A stretch of 64,000 nt of DNA from Streptomyces sp. Z26 (GTDB lineage: Bacteria > Actinomycetota > Actinomycetes > Streptomycetales > Streptomycetaceae), in contig NZ_RCHV01000002.1 of NCBI RefSeq assembly GCF_003665095.1, positions 1-64,000 of the forward strand. The letters run 5' to 3'. A model generated the notes under the pieces. It was not told where the DNA came from. It was given only the letters and a program-made list of their open reading frames with translations, and ran no database searches. Within the stretch, counting starts at the first letter, position 1; each line of letters starts with the position of its first letter. Positions 42,089 through 51,156 of this stretch are shown in pieces. A program made the position numbers and the translations under genes.

Positions 42089-42736
42089 TCAGCCGTCGGC
42101 GTCGCCCGGTCCGGGCAGTACGTCGGCGGGCGCCAACCGGTGTACGCGCAGGGCCAGTCGGTCGCAGTTCCCGTCCCATGCCGAGAGGGCGTACCCGTGG
42201 GCTCCGTGCCGGCGTTCCACGTAGCAGACGACGTTGACGGGCCAGCCGCTGCCGCGGAACATGTGCCGGTCCATGTCGGTCGGCAGTTCGTCCAGCGGGT
42301 GCGCGTGGGCCTCCGGCGGGCCGAGCCGGTGCCAGTCGGGGTGCATGTGGACGGACCCGAGGATGTCCAGGCCCCTGCGGTCGGCCTCACGTCCGATGCG
42401 CAGCAGGTCCGCCGGGTCCAGCCACCAGGCGCGTACGGGATTCTCGTACGCGGTCCCGAAACGCGGCACTATCGTCGCGGCGAACTCCTGGCGCGCGGTC
42501 GGGTCGGTGGTGCGGGCGTTCCGTCCGAAGGCCACGTCGTGGACGAGCCAGTCACCTTCCGCCGCGGCCCCCAGCAGAACGGCGAAGCACGGCACCGGAT
42601 TGGTCTCGGTGATGCACGCGTACTCCGTTTCCGCCGCGGCGAGAAAACGTTCCAGGGCGGATTGTGAGAACAGGACCGCGGATTTCTCGGAAACCTCGAT
42701 GATGCGCTCTGTCGTCATTGCGGGACGCGCCAGCAT
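42089..42736 (-). CDS. JAB/MPN (JAMM-like) domain protein
   Basis: A 215-residue protein with ILGSVHMHPDWHRLGPP, the HxHP core of a JAMM metalloprotease motif. PTDMD follows at about the right distance, and a conserved Glu lies near the N-terminus. The start at 42736 (MLARPAMTTERI) has AGGTGGG in front; an internal ATG at 42718 lacks one. JAMM proteins remove ubiquitin-like modifiers or process sulphur-carrier proteins, but no such partner is nearby. It is divergent from the LysR regulator, which may control it. Confidence 0.65.
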   Translation of the reverse strand: MLARPAMTTERIIEVSEKSAVLFSQSALERFLAAAETEYACITETNPVPCFAVLLGAAAEGDWLVHDVAFGRNARTTDPTARQEFAATIVPRFGTAYENPVRAWWLDPADLLRIGREADRRGLDILGSVHMHPDWHRLGPPEAHAHPLDELPTDMDRHMFRGSGWPVNVVCYVERRHGAHGYALSAWDGNCDRLALRVHRLAPADVLPGPGDADG

Positions 42737-42938
42737 GTAGCCCACCTGTTCGGGAATGCGGCTTCGTAGGCCGGTGTGCCTCACCGTGTCATCGGCGGCT
42801 GCGGGGCCGCAACGCGCCACTGGTGGAGGGGAATCGGGAAGTGGGCAATCGTCGCCCTCTGTCCTGTTTCGCGGCCCCATCGCATTGGGCGATAACACTT
42901 CTGTTCCACGGCCCGCGCCCAGCCGTACGATCTGGGCC

Positions 42939-43901
42939 ATGCGTCTGGACGTGCGACATCTCGAACTTGTCCTCGCGATCGCCGAGGCCGGTAGCCTGCG
43001 GCGCGCCGCGACGCGGCTGCACCTCAGCCAGCCCGCGGTGACGGCCCAGCTCCAACGGATCGAACAGCACGTGGGCGGCGCCCTCTTCGTACGTCTCCGG
43101 GACGGGGTGACGCCCACGCGCGCGGGCACGCTCTTCCTCCGCGACGCGGCCCGGATACGTACGGACCTCGCGAATCTGGCGCACACCGTGCGGGGCGTCC
43201 TGCACGAGGACGCGGCGGCGCCGATACGGGTCGGCGGTGTGCCCGCTCAGCAGTTCAGCCTGCTGCTCAAGGCGTTGAGCGAGGTGGTACCGGAACGCGG
43301 CACCACCAGCCGTACGGTGCGCAGCACGGGGACCGCCACGGCGATGCTCGCCTCCGGCGAGTTCTGCGTGGCCGTGCTGCCGCGGTTTCCCGGCGCTCCG
43401 CTGGACCTGCCGGCCGGGGTGATGCACCGGGTACTGGTCACGGAGCCGATATTCGTCGGTGTGTCACGCGACCATCGTCTGGCGGGCGCCGGACGGATCG
43501 CGCTGCGCGAACTGGCGGACGACGAATGGGTGATGCCGCACCCGGACGACAGCGGAATGAACGAGTACGTGGCCGCGGCGTGCCGGAGTTCCGGTTTCGA
43601 GCAGCGCGTCACGCATTACGCGGACGAGGCGCAGGTGGCTTTCTCGTTGACCGCCACGGGCGAAACGGTGTGCGTGCTCTACCCGTTGGGCAGCGCGCGG
43701 GAAAAGCTGGCGACTCTCACGCTGGCGGGCGATCCGTTGTTCCGTGACATCGTTCTGGCCTGGCGTACGGATTCCCCTCTGGCGGGTGTGGTGGACGCGT
43801 TGTGCGCGCACATCTCCGAGGGATATCTCGCCCTGGTGGAGGCGGACGGGATCTACGCGGACTGGTGGCGCGGAAGCGGGGCGCGGCTCTCGCTCTCGTA
43901 G
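42939..43901 (+). CDS. LysR-family transcriptional regulator
   Basis: A 320-residue regulator with the LysR winged helix at residues 5-60 (LELVLAIAEAGSLRRAATRLHLSQPAVTAQLQRIEQHVGG) and a periplasmic-binding-like effector domain. The ATG at 42939 gives MRLDVRHLELV, the normal family N-terminus. It is divergent from the JAMM-like gene across ~200 bp, the common LysR arrangement. The effector is not predictable. Confidence 0.88.
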   Translation: MRLDVRHLELVLAIAEAGSLRRAATRLHLSQPAVTAQLQRIEQHVGGALFVRLRDGVTPTRAGTLFLRDAARIRTDLANLAHTVRGVLHEDAAAPIRVGGVPAQQFSLLLKALSEVVPERGTTSRTVRSTGTATAMLASGEFCVAVLPRFPGAPLDLPAGVMHRVLVTEPIFVGVSRDHRLAGAGRIALRELADDEWVMPHPDDSGMNEYVAAACRSSGFEQRVTHYADEAQVAFSLTATGETVCVLYPLGSAREKLATLTLAGDPLFRDIVLAWRTDSPLAGVVDALCAHISEGYLALVEADGIYADWWRGSGARLSLS

Positions 43902-44044
43902 CGGTCGCGGGGAATCCGTCAGGCGTACGCGGCGCGCTTCGGGGGTCGCGGCTCGGTCCTGCCCGCCTCCCCACTCCCCACCGCCTCCCGGCGCGCGTCC
44001 AGCGCGGCCGCCGTGCCGTACGGCGGCGCCGCGGGCGGTCGCCG

Positions 44045-45064
44045 TCAGTCCGCCGCGTGCAGCATGCCCATCGCCCGCAGGCTCTCCACCGTCTCGACCA
44101 GCGTCGTCTCCACCGGGCGGGGGCGCCAGCCCAGCAGCGCGCGGGCCCGGTCGTTGCGGATGACGAGGCGCGGCGGCTCCTCCCCCGGCGCCTCCCGCGT
44201 GGGCGCGCGGTCCGCCAGGGCGCCGAAGCGGCGGCGCAGGAGCGCGGCCACCTCCAGGAAACTGGTGGTCGGGCCGTCGGCCACGGCGAGGAAGCGCAGG
44301 CCCGCCGCCTCCGGCGCGGCCATCGCCCGTACGTGCAGCTCCGCCACGTCCCGGACGTCGACGACGCCGAAACGGTGCCGGGGCGCGACCGGCATGCCCC
44401 CTTCCAGCATCGTCTTGACCAGCTCGGCCGAGGAGCGGATGTCGGTGGTGAGCGTGGGGCCGAACACACCGGTGGGGTTGACGACGACCAACTCGGTGCC
44501 GCCGCCCTCCCGTTCGGCCCAGTCCCAGGCGGCGCGTTCGGCGGCGGCCTTGGAACGCGGGTACGGGGCGAGGCCCGGGGTGTCGGGGTCGGTCCAGTCG
44601 TCCTCGGTCCAGTCGCCGGTGCCGGCGCCGGCACGGTCGGCGTCGGCACCGCCGACGCCGGGCTTCGGCGTGTACCCGACCGCGGCGAACGACGAGGTGA
44701 GCACCACCCTCCGGGCCCCCGCGTCCCGGGCGGCCCGCAGCACCCGCAGCGCGCCGTCCCGCGCGGGGACGAGCAGCGCGTCGGGGTCCTCGGGCCGCGC
44801 CGCCGGGAGGGGCGACGCCACGTGGTGCACCTCCGCGCAGCCGGTGGCCGCCGCGGCCCACCCGTCGTCCGCCGTGAGGTCGGCCGCCACCACCTCCAGC
44901 CCGGCGTCGTCCGCGCCCCCGCGCCGTACGGCCGCGCGTACGGTCTCCTCACGCGCCGTCGTCGAGCGGACGGTCGTCCGCACCTCCCGGCCCTGCCGCA
45001 GGAGTTCGGTGATCAGGTGCGTGGCCAGGTAGCCGGACCCGCCGGTGACCAGTACGGGGTTCAT
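44045..45064 (-). CDS. NAD-dependent epimerase/dehydratase (dihydroflavonol-reductase-like SDR)
   Basis: A 339-residue extended SDR. TGGSGYLATHLITELLRQG is the nucleotide-binding motif, VVLTSSFAAVGY contributes the catalytic Ser region, and YPRSKAAAERAAW is the YxxxK catalytic pair. VVVNPTGVFGP follows. Its ATG overlaps the stop of the MerR gene (ATGA), so the two form an operon. Streptomyces often pair a MerR regulator with this type of reductase, probably for detoxification of carbonyl compounds. Confidence 0.88.
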   Translation of the reverse strand: MNPVLVTGGSGYLATHLITELLRQGREVRTTVRSTTAREETVRAAVRRGGADDAGLEVVAADLTADDGWAAAATGCAEVHHVASPLPAARPEDPDALLVPARDGALRVLRAARDAGARRVVLTSSFAAVGYTPKPGVGGADADRAGAGTGDWTEDDWTDPDTPGLAPYPRSKAAAERAAWDWAEREGGGTELVVVNPTGVFGPTLTTDIRSSAELVKTMLEGGMPVAPRHRFGVVDVRDVAELHVRAMAAPEAAGLRFLAVADGPTTSFLEVAALLRRRFGALADRAPTREAPGEEPPRLVIRNDRARALLGWRPRPVETTLVETVESLRAMGMLHAAD

Positions 45065-45498
45065 CGTGTCGCCTCCAGTCGGCCGACCGTCTCCAGCAGG
45101 CGGTCGGTGATGTGCTTCTCGGCGGCGCCGTCGCCCCGGTCGCGCGCGTCCCACAGGGCGGCCTTCTCCCGCAGGTACGTCAAGCGGACTCGCCGCGCGG
45201 CGAGTTCGGCCTCGACGCGTTCGGCGTACCGGAGGAGCAGGTCGCGCTGTTCGGCCGCGGCGGTACGGCCGCGGGCCCGGTTGGCGAGGTACGCGCGCAT
45301 GTCCTCGATGCCGACGCCCACCGCCCGCAGGCACGCGAGGATCTCGGCCGTGTCGAGGTCGCGTTCGTCGTACCGCCGGTGGCCGCTGTTCTCGTCGCGG
45401 GCGACGGGGCCGAGCAACCCGACGTCCTCGTAGTACCGCAGGGTCGGTTCGCTCAGCCCGCTGCGCCGGGACATCCCCCGGATGGTGAAGGTCGCCAT
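45061..45498 (-). CDS. MerR-family transcriptional regulator
   Basis: A 145-residue regulator with the MerR winged helix at the N-terminus (IRGMSRRSGLSEPTLRYYEDVGLLGPVARDENSGHRRYDERDL) and a long dimerisation helix rich in Arg and Glu. The ATG at 45498 gives MATFTIRGMS. It lacks the cysteine pattern of metal sensors, so it is likely a small-molecule sensor controlling the overlapping reductase gene. Confidence 0.88.
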   Translation of the reverse strand: MATFTIRGMSRRSGLSEPTLRYYEDVGLLGPVARDENSGHRRYDERDLDTAEILACLRAVGVGIEDMRAYLANRARGRTAAAEQRDLLLRYAERVEAELAARRVRLTYLREKAALWDARDRGDGAAEKHITDRLLETVGRLEATR

Positions 45499-45590
45499 GT
45501 CGGCCACGACACCACACCTCAAGCGCTTGAAGGCAAGCACGTCGCGGCGTCACGCTGCCGGGCTCTCGACGGGAACGCGGTCCGCACCCC

Positions 45591-45923
45591 ATGATGATCG
45601 CCATGGCCACGACAACACGTCGGGGTGCCGCGCTGGCCCTGACCGCCGCCCTCGCCCTGCTCTCCACCGGCACCGCGCACGCGGACCCGACCGTCCCCGA
45701 ACACGCCGTCATCACCTGCGACAGCGCCAGCTTCTACGCCAACTACGACAGCGCCTCCGGCCCCACCGGGCTCAAGCGCACCCTGCTCCCCCGAGGCGAC
45801 AAGGTCGGACACACCCGCGGCGCCCACCCCGTCTACAACGGGTGGGCCGCCACGTTCGACTTCGGCGCCAACGACTGGGGCTTCGTACGGCAGGAATGCC
45901 TCGGCGGCTTCGGCTCCTGGTGA
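45591..45923 (+). CDS. Small secreted protein, SH3-like, 110 aa
   Basis: A signal peptide is evident: basic N-region TTRRG, hydrophobic LALTAALALLSTGTAHA, cleavage after AHA. The ~78-residue mature domain has two cysteines (ITCDSASFYANY and VRQECLGG), probably disulphide-bonded, and the alternating pattern of a small beta barrel. An internal ATG at 45603 may be the true start. It is followed within 40 bp by a related small secreted protein. Confidence 0.75.
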   Translation: MMIAMATTTRRGAALALTAALALLSTGTAHADPTVPEHAVITCDSASFYANYDSASGPTGLKRTLLPRGDKVGHTRGAHPVYNGWAATFDFGANDWGFVRQECLGGFGSW

Positions 45924-45960
45924 ACCCCCGCCCCCCACCCCGAAGGAGGACCGCTCCCCC

Positions 45961-46266
45961 ATGACCCGTACCCGTACCCCTGCTCGTACCGGTAAGCGCC
46001 TCACCCTCGTCCTCGCCCTCACCGCCACCGTCGCAGCCCTGACCGCGGGCCCCGCCACCGCGGGCGACGGGCACGCCGGGAAGCGCGAGACCGTCTGCGC
46101 CGACGACCTCGCGGTCCGCGTCACCGCGCCGCACGGCGCCTGGATGGGCACCCTCTTCCGCGGCCAGACCTTCCTCGTCGAGGAGGCGGGCGGCGACTGG
46201 GTGTACGGCTTCGCGTACGGCGACATCAACCGCCGCGGCTGGGTGCAGAACGGCTGGTTCTGCTGA
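45961..46266 (+). CDS. Small secreted protein, SH3-like, 101 aa
   Basis: Paralogous in design to the preceding gene: basic Arg/Lys N-region, hydrophobic LTLVLALTATVAALTAG, AXA-type site (TAG or ATAG), then a ~67-residue mature domain with two cysteines (ETVCADDLAVRVT and NGWFC). It has the pattern of a bacterial SH3-type beta barrel (LFRGQTFLVEEAGGDWVYGFAYGDINRRGWV). A strong AAGGAGGA lies upstream. Likely extracellular, role unknown. Confidence 0.78.
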   Translation: MTRTRTPARTGKRLTLVLALTATVAALTAGPATAGDGHAGKRETVCADDLAVRVTAPHGAWMGTLFRGQTFLVEEAGGDWVYGFAYGDINRRGWVQNGWFC

Positions 46267-46281
46267 CCCCTCCGCATCCCC

Positions 46282-46314
46282 GGCGGCCCGGACGGTACCC
46301 ACCGCCGGGCCGCC
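46282..46314 (+). terminator. G+C hairpin terminator
   Basis: GGCGGCCCGG / CCGGGCCGCC (10-bp perfect stem around a 13-nt loop) 15 bp after the second small secreted gene. No U-tract, as usual for this group. Confidence 0.6.
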
Positions 46315-46395
46315 ACGCGCTCGCGGCGGCGGAATAGCGGGCGGGGGGACCGGGTTGACGGCCGTTGTCGACCCACCAGGACAGGAAGAGGTCCC

Positions 46396-47385
46396 GTGCC
46401 CCCGCTTCTCCGGCCCCGCGCCCTGCGTCCCGGCGACCTCGTGGTCGTCACCGCCCTGTCGGGCCAGCTCGAACCGGGCGAGGAACCCCTGCTCGCGCGT
46501 GGCGTGTCCGTACTCGAACGCATGGGCTTCCGCGTACGCGTCAGTCCGCTGGTCGACCCGGCCCGTACCCGCTGGTGGGCCTCGGGCACTCCGGCCCAGC
46601 ACGCCGAGGAGCTCAACGCGTTGCTCCGCGACCCGGAGGTGCGGGCCGTCGTCGCGCACACCGGCGGGCAGTCCACGATCGGCTACCCCGACCTGATCGA
46701 CCTGAACGCGGTACGGGCCGACCCGAAGCCGATCCTCGGCTACAGCGACATCTCACTCCTGCACATGGCCCTCCACGCGCGGACCGGCCTCGTCGGCTTC
46801 CACGCCGACATCGCCACCCACGGTTTCGGCCGCGACTGGTACACCCTCGTCGACGAGGACCGCCGCGCCCGGCTCGTCGACCTCTACACCCGCGTGCTGA
46901 CACGGGCCGAGGCCCCCGGCGCGCTCCCGGCGTACGGGGCGTGGGAGACGTGGCGGCCGGGTCAGGCGCGGGGGCCGTTGTTCGGCGGCCTGCTGAACCG
47001 CATGATCCTGCTCCAGGCCACCCCGTTCGCGCCCACCCCCGAAGTGCTCGACGGCGCCGTGCTGTTCTGGGAGGAACTGCAACGGCCGGTCTCTCGGATC
47101 TGGAACGACCTGCACGCTCTGCGGCTGTCCGGCGTGCTGGACCGGATCGCGGGCATGGTGGTCGGCGTACCGACCGAGGTCGCGCCGTACGAGAACGCCG
47201 GGGAGCACGCGGACCTGCGCGACGTGGTCCTCGACGTGCTGGGGGAACGGGACGTCCCGGTTCTCGCCCGGGTCGACTTCGGGCACTCCTCGCCGAACCT
47301 GCCGCTGCCGCTCGGCGTCCGCGCGCATCTGGACGCCGACAACCGGACGTTGTCCCTCCTCGAACCGGCGGTCGCCGAGGGCTGA
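46396..47385 (+). CDS. LD-carboxypeptidase / MccF-like serine peptidase (family S66)
   Basis: A 329-residue cytoplasmic S66 peptidase. The nucleophile elbow is in ILGYSDISLLH, and the Glu and His of the S66 triad fit LFWEEL and RVDFGHSSPN. VVAHTGGQSTIGYPDLID is the family's N-terminal signature. The GTG start follows AGGAAGAGG. The family trims tetrapeptides of recycled peptidoglycan (LdcA) or cleaves peptide-nucleotide antibiotics (MccF). Which applies here is not decided by sequence. It is monocistronic and convergent with the DeoR gene. Confidence 0.87.
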   Translation: MPPLLRPRALRPGDLVVVTALSGQLEPGEEPLLARGVSVLERMGFRVRVSPLVDPARTRWWASGTPAQHAEELNALLRDPEVRAVVAHTGGQSTIGYPDLIDLNAVRADPKPILGYSDISLLHMALHARTGLVGFHADIATHGFGRDWYTLVDEDRRARLVDLYTRVLTRAEAPGALPAYGAWETWRPGQARGPLFGGLLNRMILLQATPFAPTPEVLDGAVLFWEELQRPVSRIWNDLHALRLSGVLDRIAGMVVGVPTEVAPYENAGEHADLRDVVLDVLGERDVPVLARVDFGHSSPNLPLPLGVRAHLDADNRTLSLLEPAVAEG

Positions 47386-47390
47386 GCGGC

Positions 47391-47410
47391 ACGGCCCGCG
47401 GCGCGGCCGT
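47391..47410. terminator. Possible bidirectional terminator between convergent genes
   Basis: ACGGCC / GGCCGT with an 8-nt G+C loop lies in the 25-bp gap between the S66 peptidase stop and the DeoR stop. Short stem, so only moderately supported. Confidence 0.35.
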
Positions 47411-48208
47411 TCAGCCGCCCGCCGCCAGGTGGAGTTCCACGCCGCTGTCCCGTACGCCCGCGGCCGCGGCCTCGGAGAGGGCGTCGTCGGTGACGACGGT
47501 GCCGAGGTCGCTCAGGTCGGCCACCCGGTACCTGCCGAACGTGCCGAACTTCGACGAGCCCGCCACCAGTACGGCGCTCCGCGCGCTCTCCAGCGCGGCC
47601 CGCTTCACCTCGACCTTCGCGTCGGACGGGGTGGTGACCCCGCGCAGCAGGTCCCAGGAGCTGGTGCTGAGGAACGCGAGGTCGAGGGCGAGTTCCCGGA
47701 GCGTCGCGGCGGCGAGGCGGCCGACCGTGGAACGGTTCGCCACCTCGGCCCGGCCGCCGGTGTGGATGATCTCCAGGTGCGGGCCCTCCGCCATCAGCCG
47801 GTCGACGGTGCTGAAGTCGTTGCTGACGACGGTGAGCCCCCGGTGGCGGGCCAGGTGCGGCACCAGCGCCAGCAGCGTGGTCCCGGCGTCCAGGTAGAGC
47901 GTCATGCCGTCCTCGACGAACGCCGCCGCGCAGCCCGCCATCGCCTCCTTCTGCGGCTGCTCCAGCAGCGACTTGTCCTGGTGGCTCGGCTCGCTGCGCA
48001 CCTGGCTGGCGATGCGTACGCCGCCGGGGACGGTGAACGCCAGCCCCTGGCGCTCCAGTTCGGCGATGTCCCGGCGTACGGTCATGTGGGAGACGCCGAG
48101 CAGCTGCGTGATCTGCTGCACGCTCAGCACACCGTCGCGGCGCAGGTGCTGGAGTAGTTTCTCCCGCCGCTGATACGGGATCAGCGGCGGTGACGCGTCA
48201 TCGGCCAT
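47411..48208 (-). CDS. DeoR-family transcriptional regulator
   Basis: A 265-residue regulator with the DeoR N-terminal helix-turn-helix (LSVQQITQLLGVSHMTVRRDIAELERQG) and the sugar-phosphate-binding DeoRC domain (LYLDAGTTLLALVPHL, VVSNDFSTVDRLM, FLSTSSWDLLRGVTTP). The ATG at 48208 follows AGGAAGG. It ends the dehydrogenase-gntP-deoR gene run and probably senses a phosphorylated tetronate intermediate. The likely target is the TTCAC-repeat region at 51157-51212. Confidence 0.9.
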   Translation of the reverse strand: MADDASPPLIPYQRREKLLQHLRRDGVLSVQQITQLLGVSHMTVRRDIAELERQGLAFTVPGGVRIASQVRSEPSHQDKSLLEQPQKEAMAGCAAAFVEDGMTLYLDAGTTLLALVPHLARHRGLTVVSNDFSTVDRLMAEGPHLEIIHTGGRAEVANRSTVGRLAAATLRELALDLAFLSTSSWDLLRGVTTPSDAKVEVKRAALESARSAVLVAGSSKFGTFGRYRVADLSDLGTVVTDDALSEAAAAGVRDSGVELHLAAGG

Positions 48209-48301
48209 CGCCGTGTGCTTCCTTCCTCGTCGCGGGCCCGGTCCGCCCGGCACCCCGATTCTGCCCGGTGCCGCCCCCGGCGCGGCGGCGGCCCCGGCCC
48301 G

Positions 48302-49660
48302 TCAGCCGCCGACGAACAGGCTCAGCAGCAGCACACCGCCGAGGCTGAACAGCGACTGGAGGGACAGCATCAGCGTCCAGGTGCGGAAGGTCTGCGCGAC
48401 CGACAGCTGGAAGTACTCCTTGAACAGCCAGAAGCCCGAGTCGTTCACGTGGGACAGCATGACCGCGCCGGACGCCGTGGCCAGGACGAGCAGTTCCGTC
48501 GACAGCCCCGGGTAGGCGCCCGCGAGCGGGGCGACGATGCCGGTGGCCGCTGCGGTGGCGACCGTCGCGGAGCCGAGGCAGATCCGCAGCAGCGCCGCGA
48601 CCAGCCAGGCGAGGAGGAGCGGCGGTACGGACCAGTCGACGGCGTAGTCCGAGATGATGTCGTCGATGCCGGTGGCGGTGAGCATCGCCTTGAGGCCGCC
48701 GCCCGCGCCGAGGATGAGGACGATGCCCCCGACCGGCCCGAGCCCCTTCGCGGCCATGCCCTGGATTTGCCCGGCGCCGAAGCCGGAGCGCACCCCCAGT
48801 GCGAAGAACGCGAAGAGGACGGCGACCAGCAGCGACAGCACCGGCGAGTCGCACGCCTCGAAGGCGGTGTACGGGGCGGTGCCCTCGCGTACGTTCGCGG
48901 TCCCGACCGTGCCGATGAGCATGAGGACGGGCGGCAGCAGGACGGTGGTGAGGGCGAGGGCGAACGACGCCGGGCGCCGCTGGTTCTCCGGCGCGGGCCC
49001 CGGCTCGGGCACGGGCCCCTTGTCGAGGTCGGGCGCCGGGCCGAACCAGCGGGCGCCGTACCGGGTGAGGAGCGGGCCGGTCAGGACGGCGACGGGGACG
49101 CCGATGAGCAGCCCGTAGAGGATGGTCAGCCCGGTGCTCGCGTCGTACGCGGAGACCGCGAGGGTCGGCGCGGGGTGCGGCGGCAGCAGGCCGTGCGAGA
49201 TGTAGAGGCCCGCGGCCATGGGGAGGCCGACGTACAGCAGGTGCGAGCCGGTGCGCTTGGCGACGGCGTACACCAGCGGGACGAGCATCACGAAGCTGAC
49301 GTCGAAGAGGTGCGGCATGCCGATGAGCAGGGCGGCGGCGGTGATCGCGGCGGGCACCCACTTCACCGGGCGCGTGCCGATGAAGGCGGTGGCGATCCGG
49401 TCGGCGCCGCCGGAGCCGAGGAGGATGCCGCCGAGGAGCGTGCCGAGGCCGATGGTCGGGCCGACGCTCTTGAGCGCGTCGCCGAAGCCGTCCTGGAAGT
49501 GGCCGACGGTGTCGGCGGGGCCGATGCCGGAGGCCAGGCCGAGGCCGATGGCGCTGAGCGCGAGCGCCAGGAACGGGTGCAGCTTCGCCCTGGTGATCAG
49601 TACGACGAGGGCGACGACGGCCGCGAGGCCGAGGAGCAGGTGGCGTACGTCGTCGCTCAT
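48302..49660 (-). CDS. GntP-family gluconate/sugar-acid:H+ symporter
   Basis: A 452-residue permease with about 12 hydrophobic helices. Family landmarks include FVMLVPLVYAVAKRTG, the SHGLLPPHPAPTLAV segment and LSHVNDSGFWLFKEYF near the C-terminus. The start ATG overlaps the stop of the dehydrogenase gene. Linked to otnK/otnC it most likely imports a four-carbon sugar acid such as a threonate or erythronate rather than gluconate. Confidence 0.92.
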   Translation of the reverse strand: MSDDVRHLLLGLAAVVALVVLITRAKLHPFLALALSAIGLGLASGIGPADTVGHFQDGFGDALKSVGPTIGLGTLLGGILLGSGGADRIATAFIGTRPVKWVPAAITAAALLIGMPHLFDVSFVMLVPLVYAVAKRTGSHLLYVGLPMAAGLYISHGLLPPHPAPTLAVSAYDASTGLTILYGLLIGVPVAVLTGPLLTRYGARWFGPAPDLDKGPVPEPGPAPENQRRPASFALALTTVLLPPVLMLIGTVGTANVREGTAPYTAFEACDSPVLSLLVAVLFAFFALGVRSGFGAGQIQGMAAKGLGPVGGIVLILGAGGGLKAMLTATGIDDIISDYAVDWSVPPLLLAWLVAALLRICLGSATVATAAATGIVAPLAGAYPGLSTELLVLATASGAVMLSHVNDSGFWLFKEYFQLSVAQTFRTWTLMLSLQSLFSLGGVLLLSLFVGG

Positions 49661-51081
49661 GACCCGTTCACCGGCGTTCCGTCGGCGGGGGCAGGGGCGG
49701 TGGCGGGGCGTGCCGTACGGCCGGAGTGCCAGGCGTGCAGCAGGTCGGGGTCCGGGTCGGCGAGGTGCCCGAGGGTGAGCAGTTCACCGGCCGGTACGTC
49801 GGCGGCGAGGGTCCGGTGGGCGGCGAGGTAGAGCGGCGCGACGTCGTCGGGGGCGTCCTCGGCGGCGAGCAGGACCGCCTGGACGCCGGTGACGTCGTGG
49901 TGGTGCCCGCCCATGTCCAGCACGGTGCCCGCCGTCAGCGTCCGCCGGGCCCGTCCGGCGAGTACGGCGTGCCCGCGGGGGTCCGTACCGCCGGAGGGCC
50001 GGTGGTGGAGCACGGCGGAGAGCAGGGTGACGGGGGTCTCGACGCCCATCAGGTGGTACGGCAGGTACACGGCGGCGTAGCGGCCGTCGCGGCTGACCAC
50101 GTGGCCCTTGCCGCGCAGGGTCTCCCAGGTGACGGGGTCGCCGGTGCGTACGACGACGAACACGCCGCCCGCGAAGGACGCCTCGTCCGGCAGCCGCAGG
50201 GCGGTGAAGACGTCGACGGCGCCGGGGCGGTGCAGGACGCCGCCGTCGGCGCGGAGTGCGTACACGTCGGCCAACTCCGCGACGCGGGCGACGGGGTAGT
50301 GCAGCCGTTCGGTGTCGGGGCGGAAGCCGGTGCCGTTGGCGACGACGGCCATCTCGCAGTAGTCGGCGGTGGCTCCGGTGGGGAGGGCGGCGACCGCCTC
50401 GGTGCGGGCGGCGAGGGTGGCGCGCGGGTCGTCGCCGAGGGTGAGGAGGTCGGCCAGGCCGGGCGCGGGGACGCACGTGTCGAGCTGGGTGACGGTACCG
50501 GCGGCGGGGTCGAGGACGAGGTCGTACTCGGAGGACTTGCCCACGGCCACGACGTCCAGGCCGAGCAGGCGGACCCAGGTGACCAGGCCGATGAGGTTGG
50601 CGGGCTGGTCGCCGTCGGCCGTGGTGTAGACGACGTCGTGCGCGCGGGCCAACTCCGCGAGGTGGAGTCCGGCGACGGAGTCGACCTCCTTGCTGACCAT
50701 GGCGACGTGGCGGCCGTCGGTCAGTGCCCGGCGGGCGGTGGCGTAGCCGGAGGCGGGGTCGCCGGTGGCCTCCACCAGGATGTCCCAGCCGCACTCGGCG
50801 AGCAGGTCCCCGCTGCGGACCAGGACCGTACGGCCGTCGGCGGCGGCCCGCCGTACGGCCGGGGCGTCGGCGCAGATCCGCAGGGCGTCGTGGGCGTACC
50901 CCAGTTCCAGGAGCATGGCGTGCAGCCAGTCCACGCCGTGGTCGCACAGGGCGGCCGGTTCGAGCCCCGGGACGCGCGGGGTCTGGGCGAGGAGGGTGCG
51001 GGCGAAGCCGCCGCCGGCGCCGGAGAGCGCGTAGCGCACGGTCCGGTCGCCGGTGGCGGCGAACAGGTGCTGGAGATTCAT
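49657..51081 (-). CDS. COG4091-type NAD(P)-dependent oxidoreductase with C-terminal SAF domain
   Basis: A 474-residue protein annotated elsewhere as 'homoserine dehydrogenase-like' or SAF-domain oxidoreductase. The N-terminal Rossmann fold has YALSGAGGGFARTLLAQ. The core contains VEATGDPASGYATARRAL and MVSKEVDSVAGLHLAELA. The C-terminal SAF part shows RRTLTAGTVLD and DVPAGELLTLGHL. The ATG at 51081 follows GAGGAG. In a tetronate locus one expects the LtnD dehydrogenase making the 3-oxo acid for OtnK. This protein belongs to another superfamily, so it may oxidise or isomerise a different acid substrate. Confidence 0.8.
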   Translation of the reverse strand: MNLQHLFAATGDRTVRYALSGAGGGFARTLLAQTPRVPGLEPAALCDHGVDWLHAMLLELGYAHDALRICADAPAVRRAAADGRTVLVRSGDLLAECGWDILVEATGDPASGYATARRALTDGRHVAMVSKEVDSVAGLHLAELARAHDVVYTTADGDQPANLIGLVTWVRLLGLDVVAVGKSSEYDLVLDPAAGTVTQLDTCVPAPGLADLLTLGDDPRATLAARTEAVAALPTGATADYCEMAVVANGTGFRPDTERLHYPVARVAELADVYALRADGGVLHRPGAVDVFTALRLPDEASFAGGVFVVVRTGDPVTWETLRGKGHVVSRDGRYAAVYLPYHLMGVETPVTLLSAVLHHRPSGGTDPRGHAVLAGRARRTLTAGTVLDMGGHHHDVTGVQAVLLAAEDAPDDVAPLYLAAHRTLAADVPAGELLTLGHLADPDPDLLHAWHSGRTARPATAPAPADGTPVNGS

Positions 51082-51156
51082 GGGCACTCCTCATCGGGTG
51101 CGCGGGGCGAGGGGGCTGCCGTGGTCGGCCGGTGGCCGGACCCACTCGGGAGCCGT

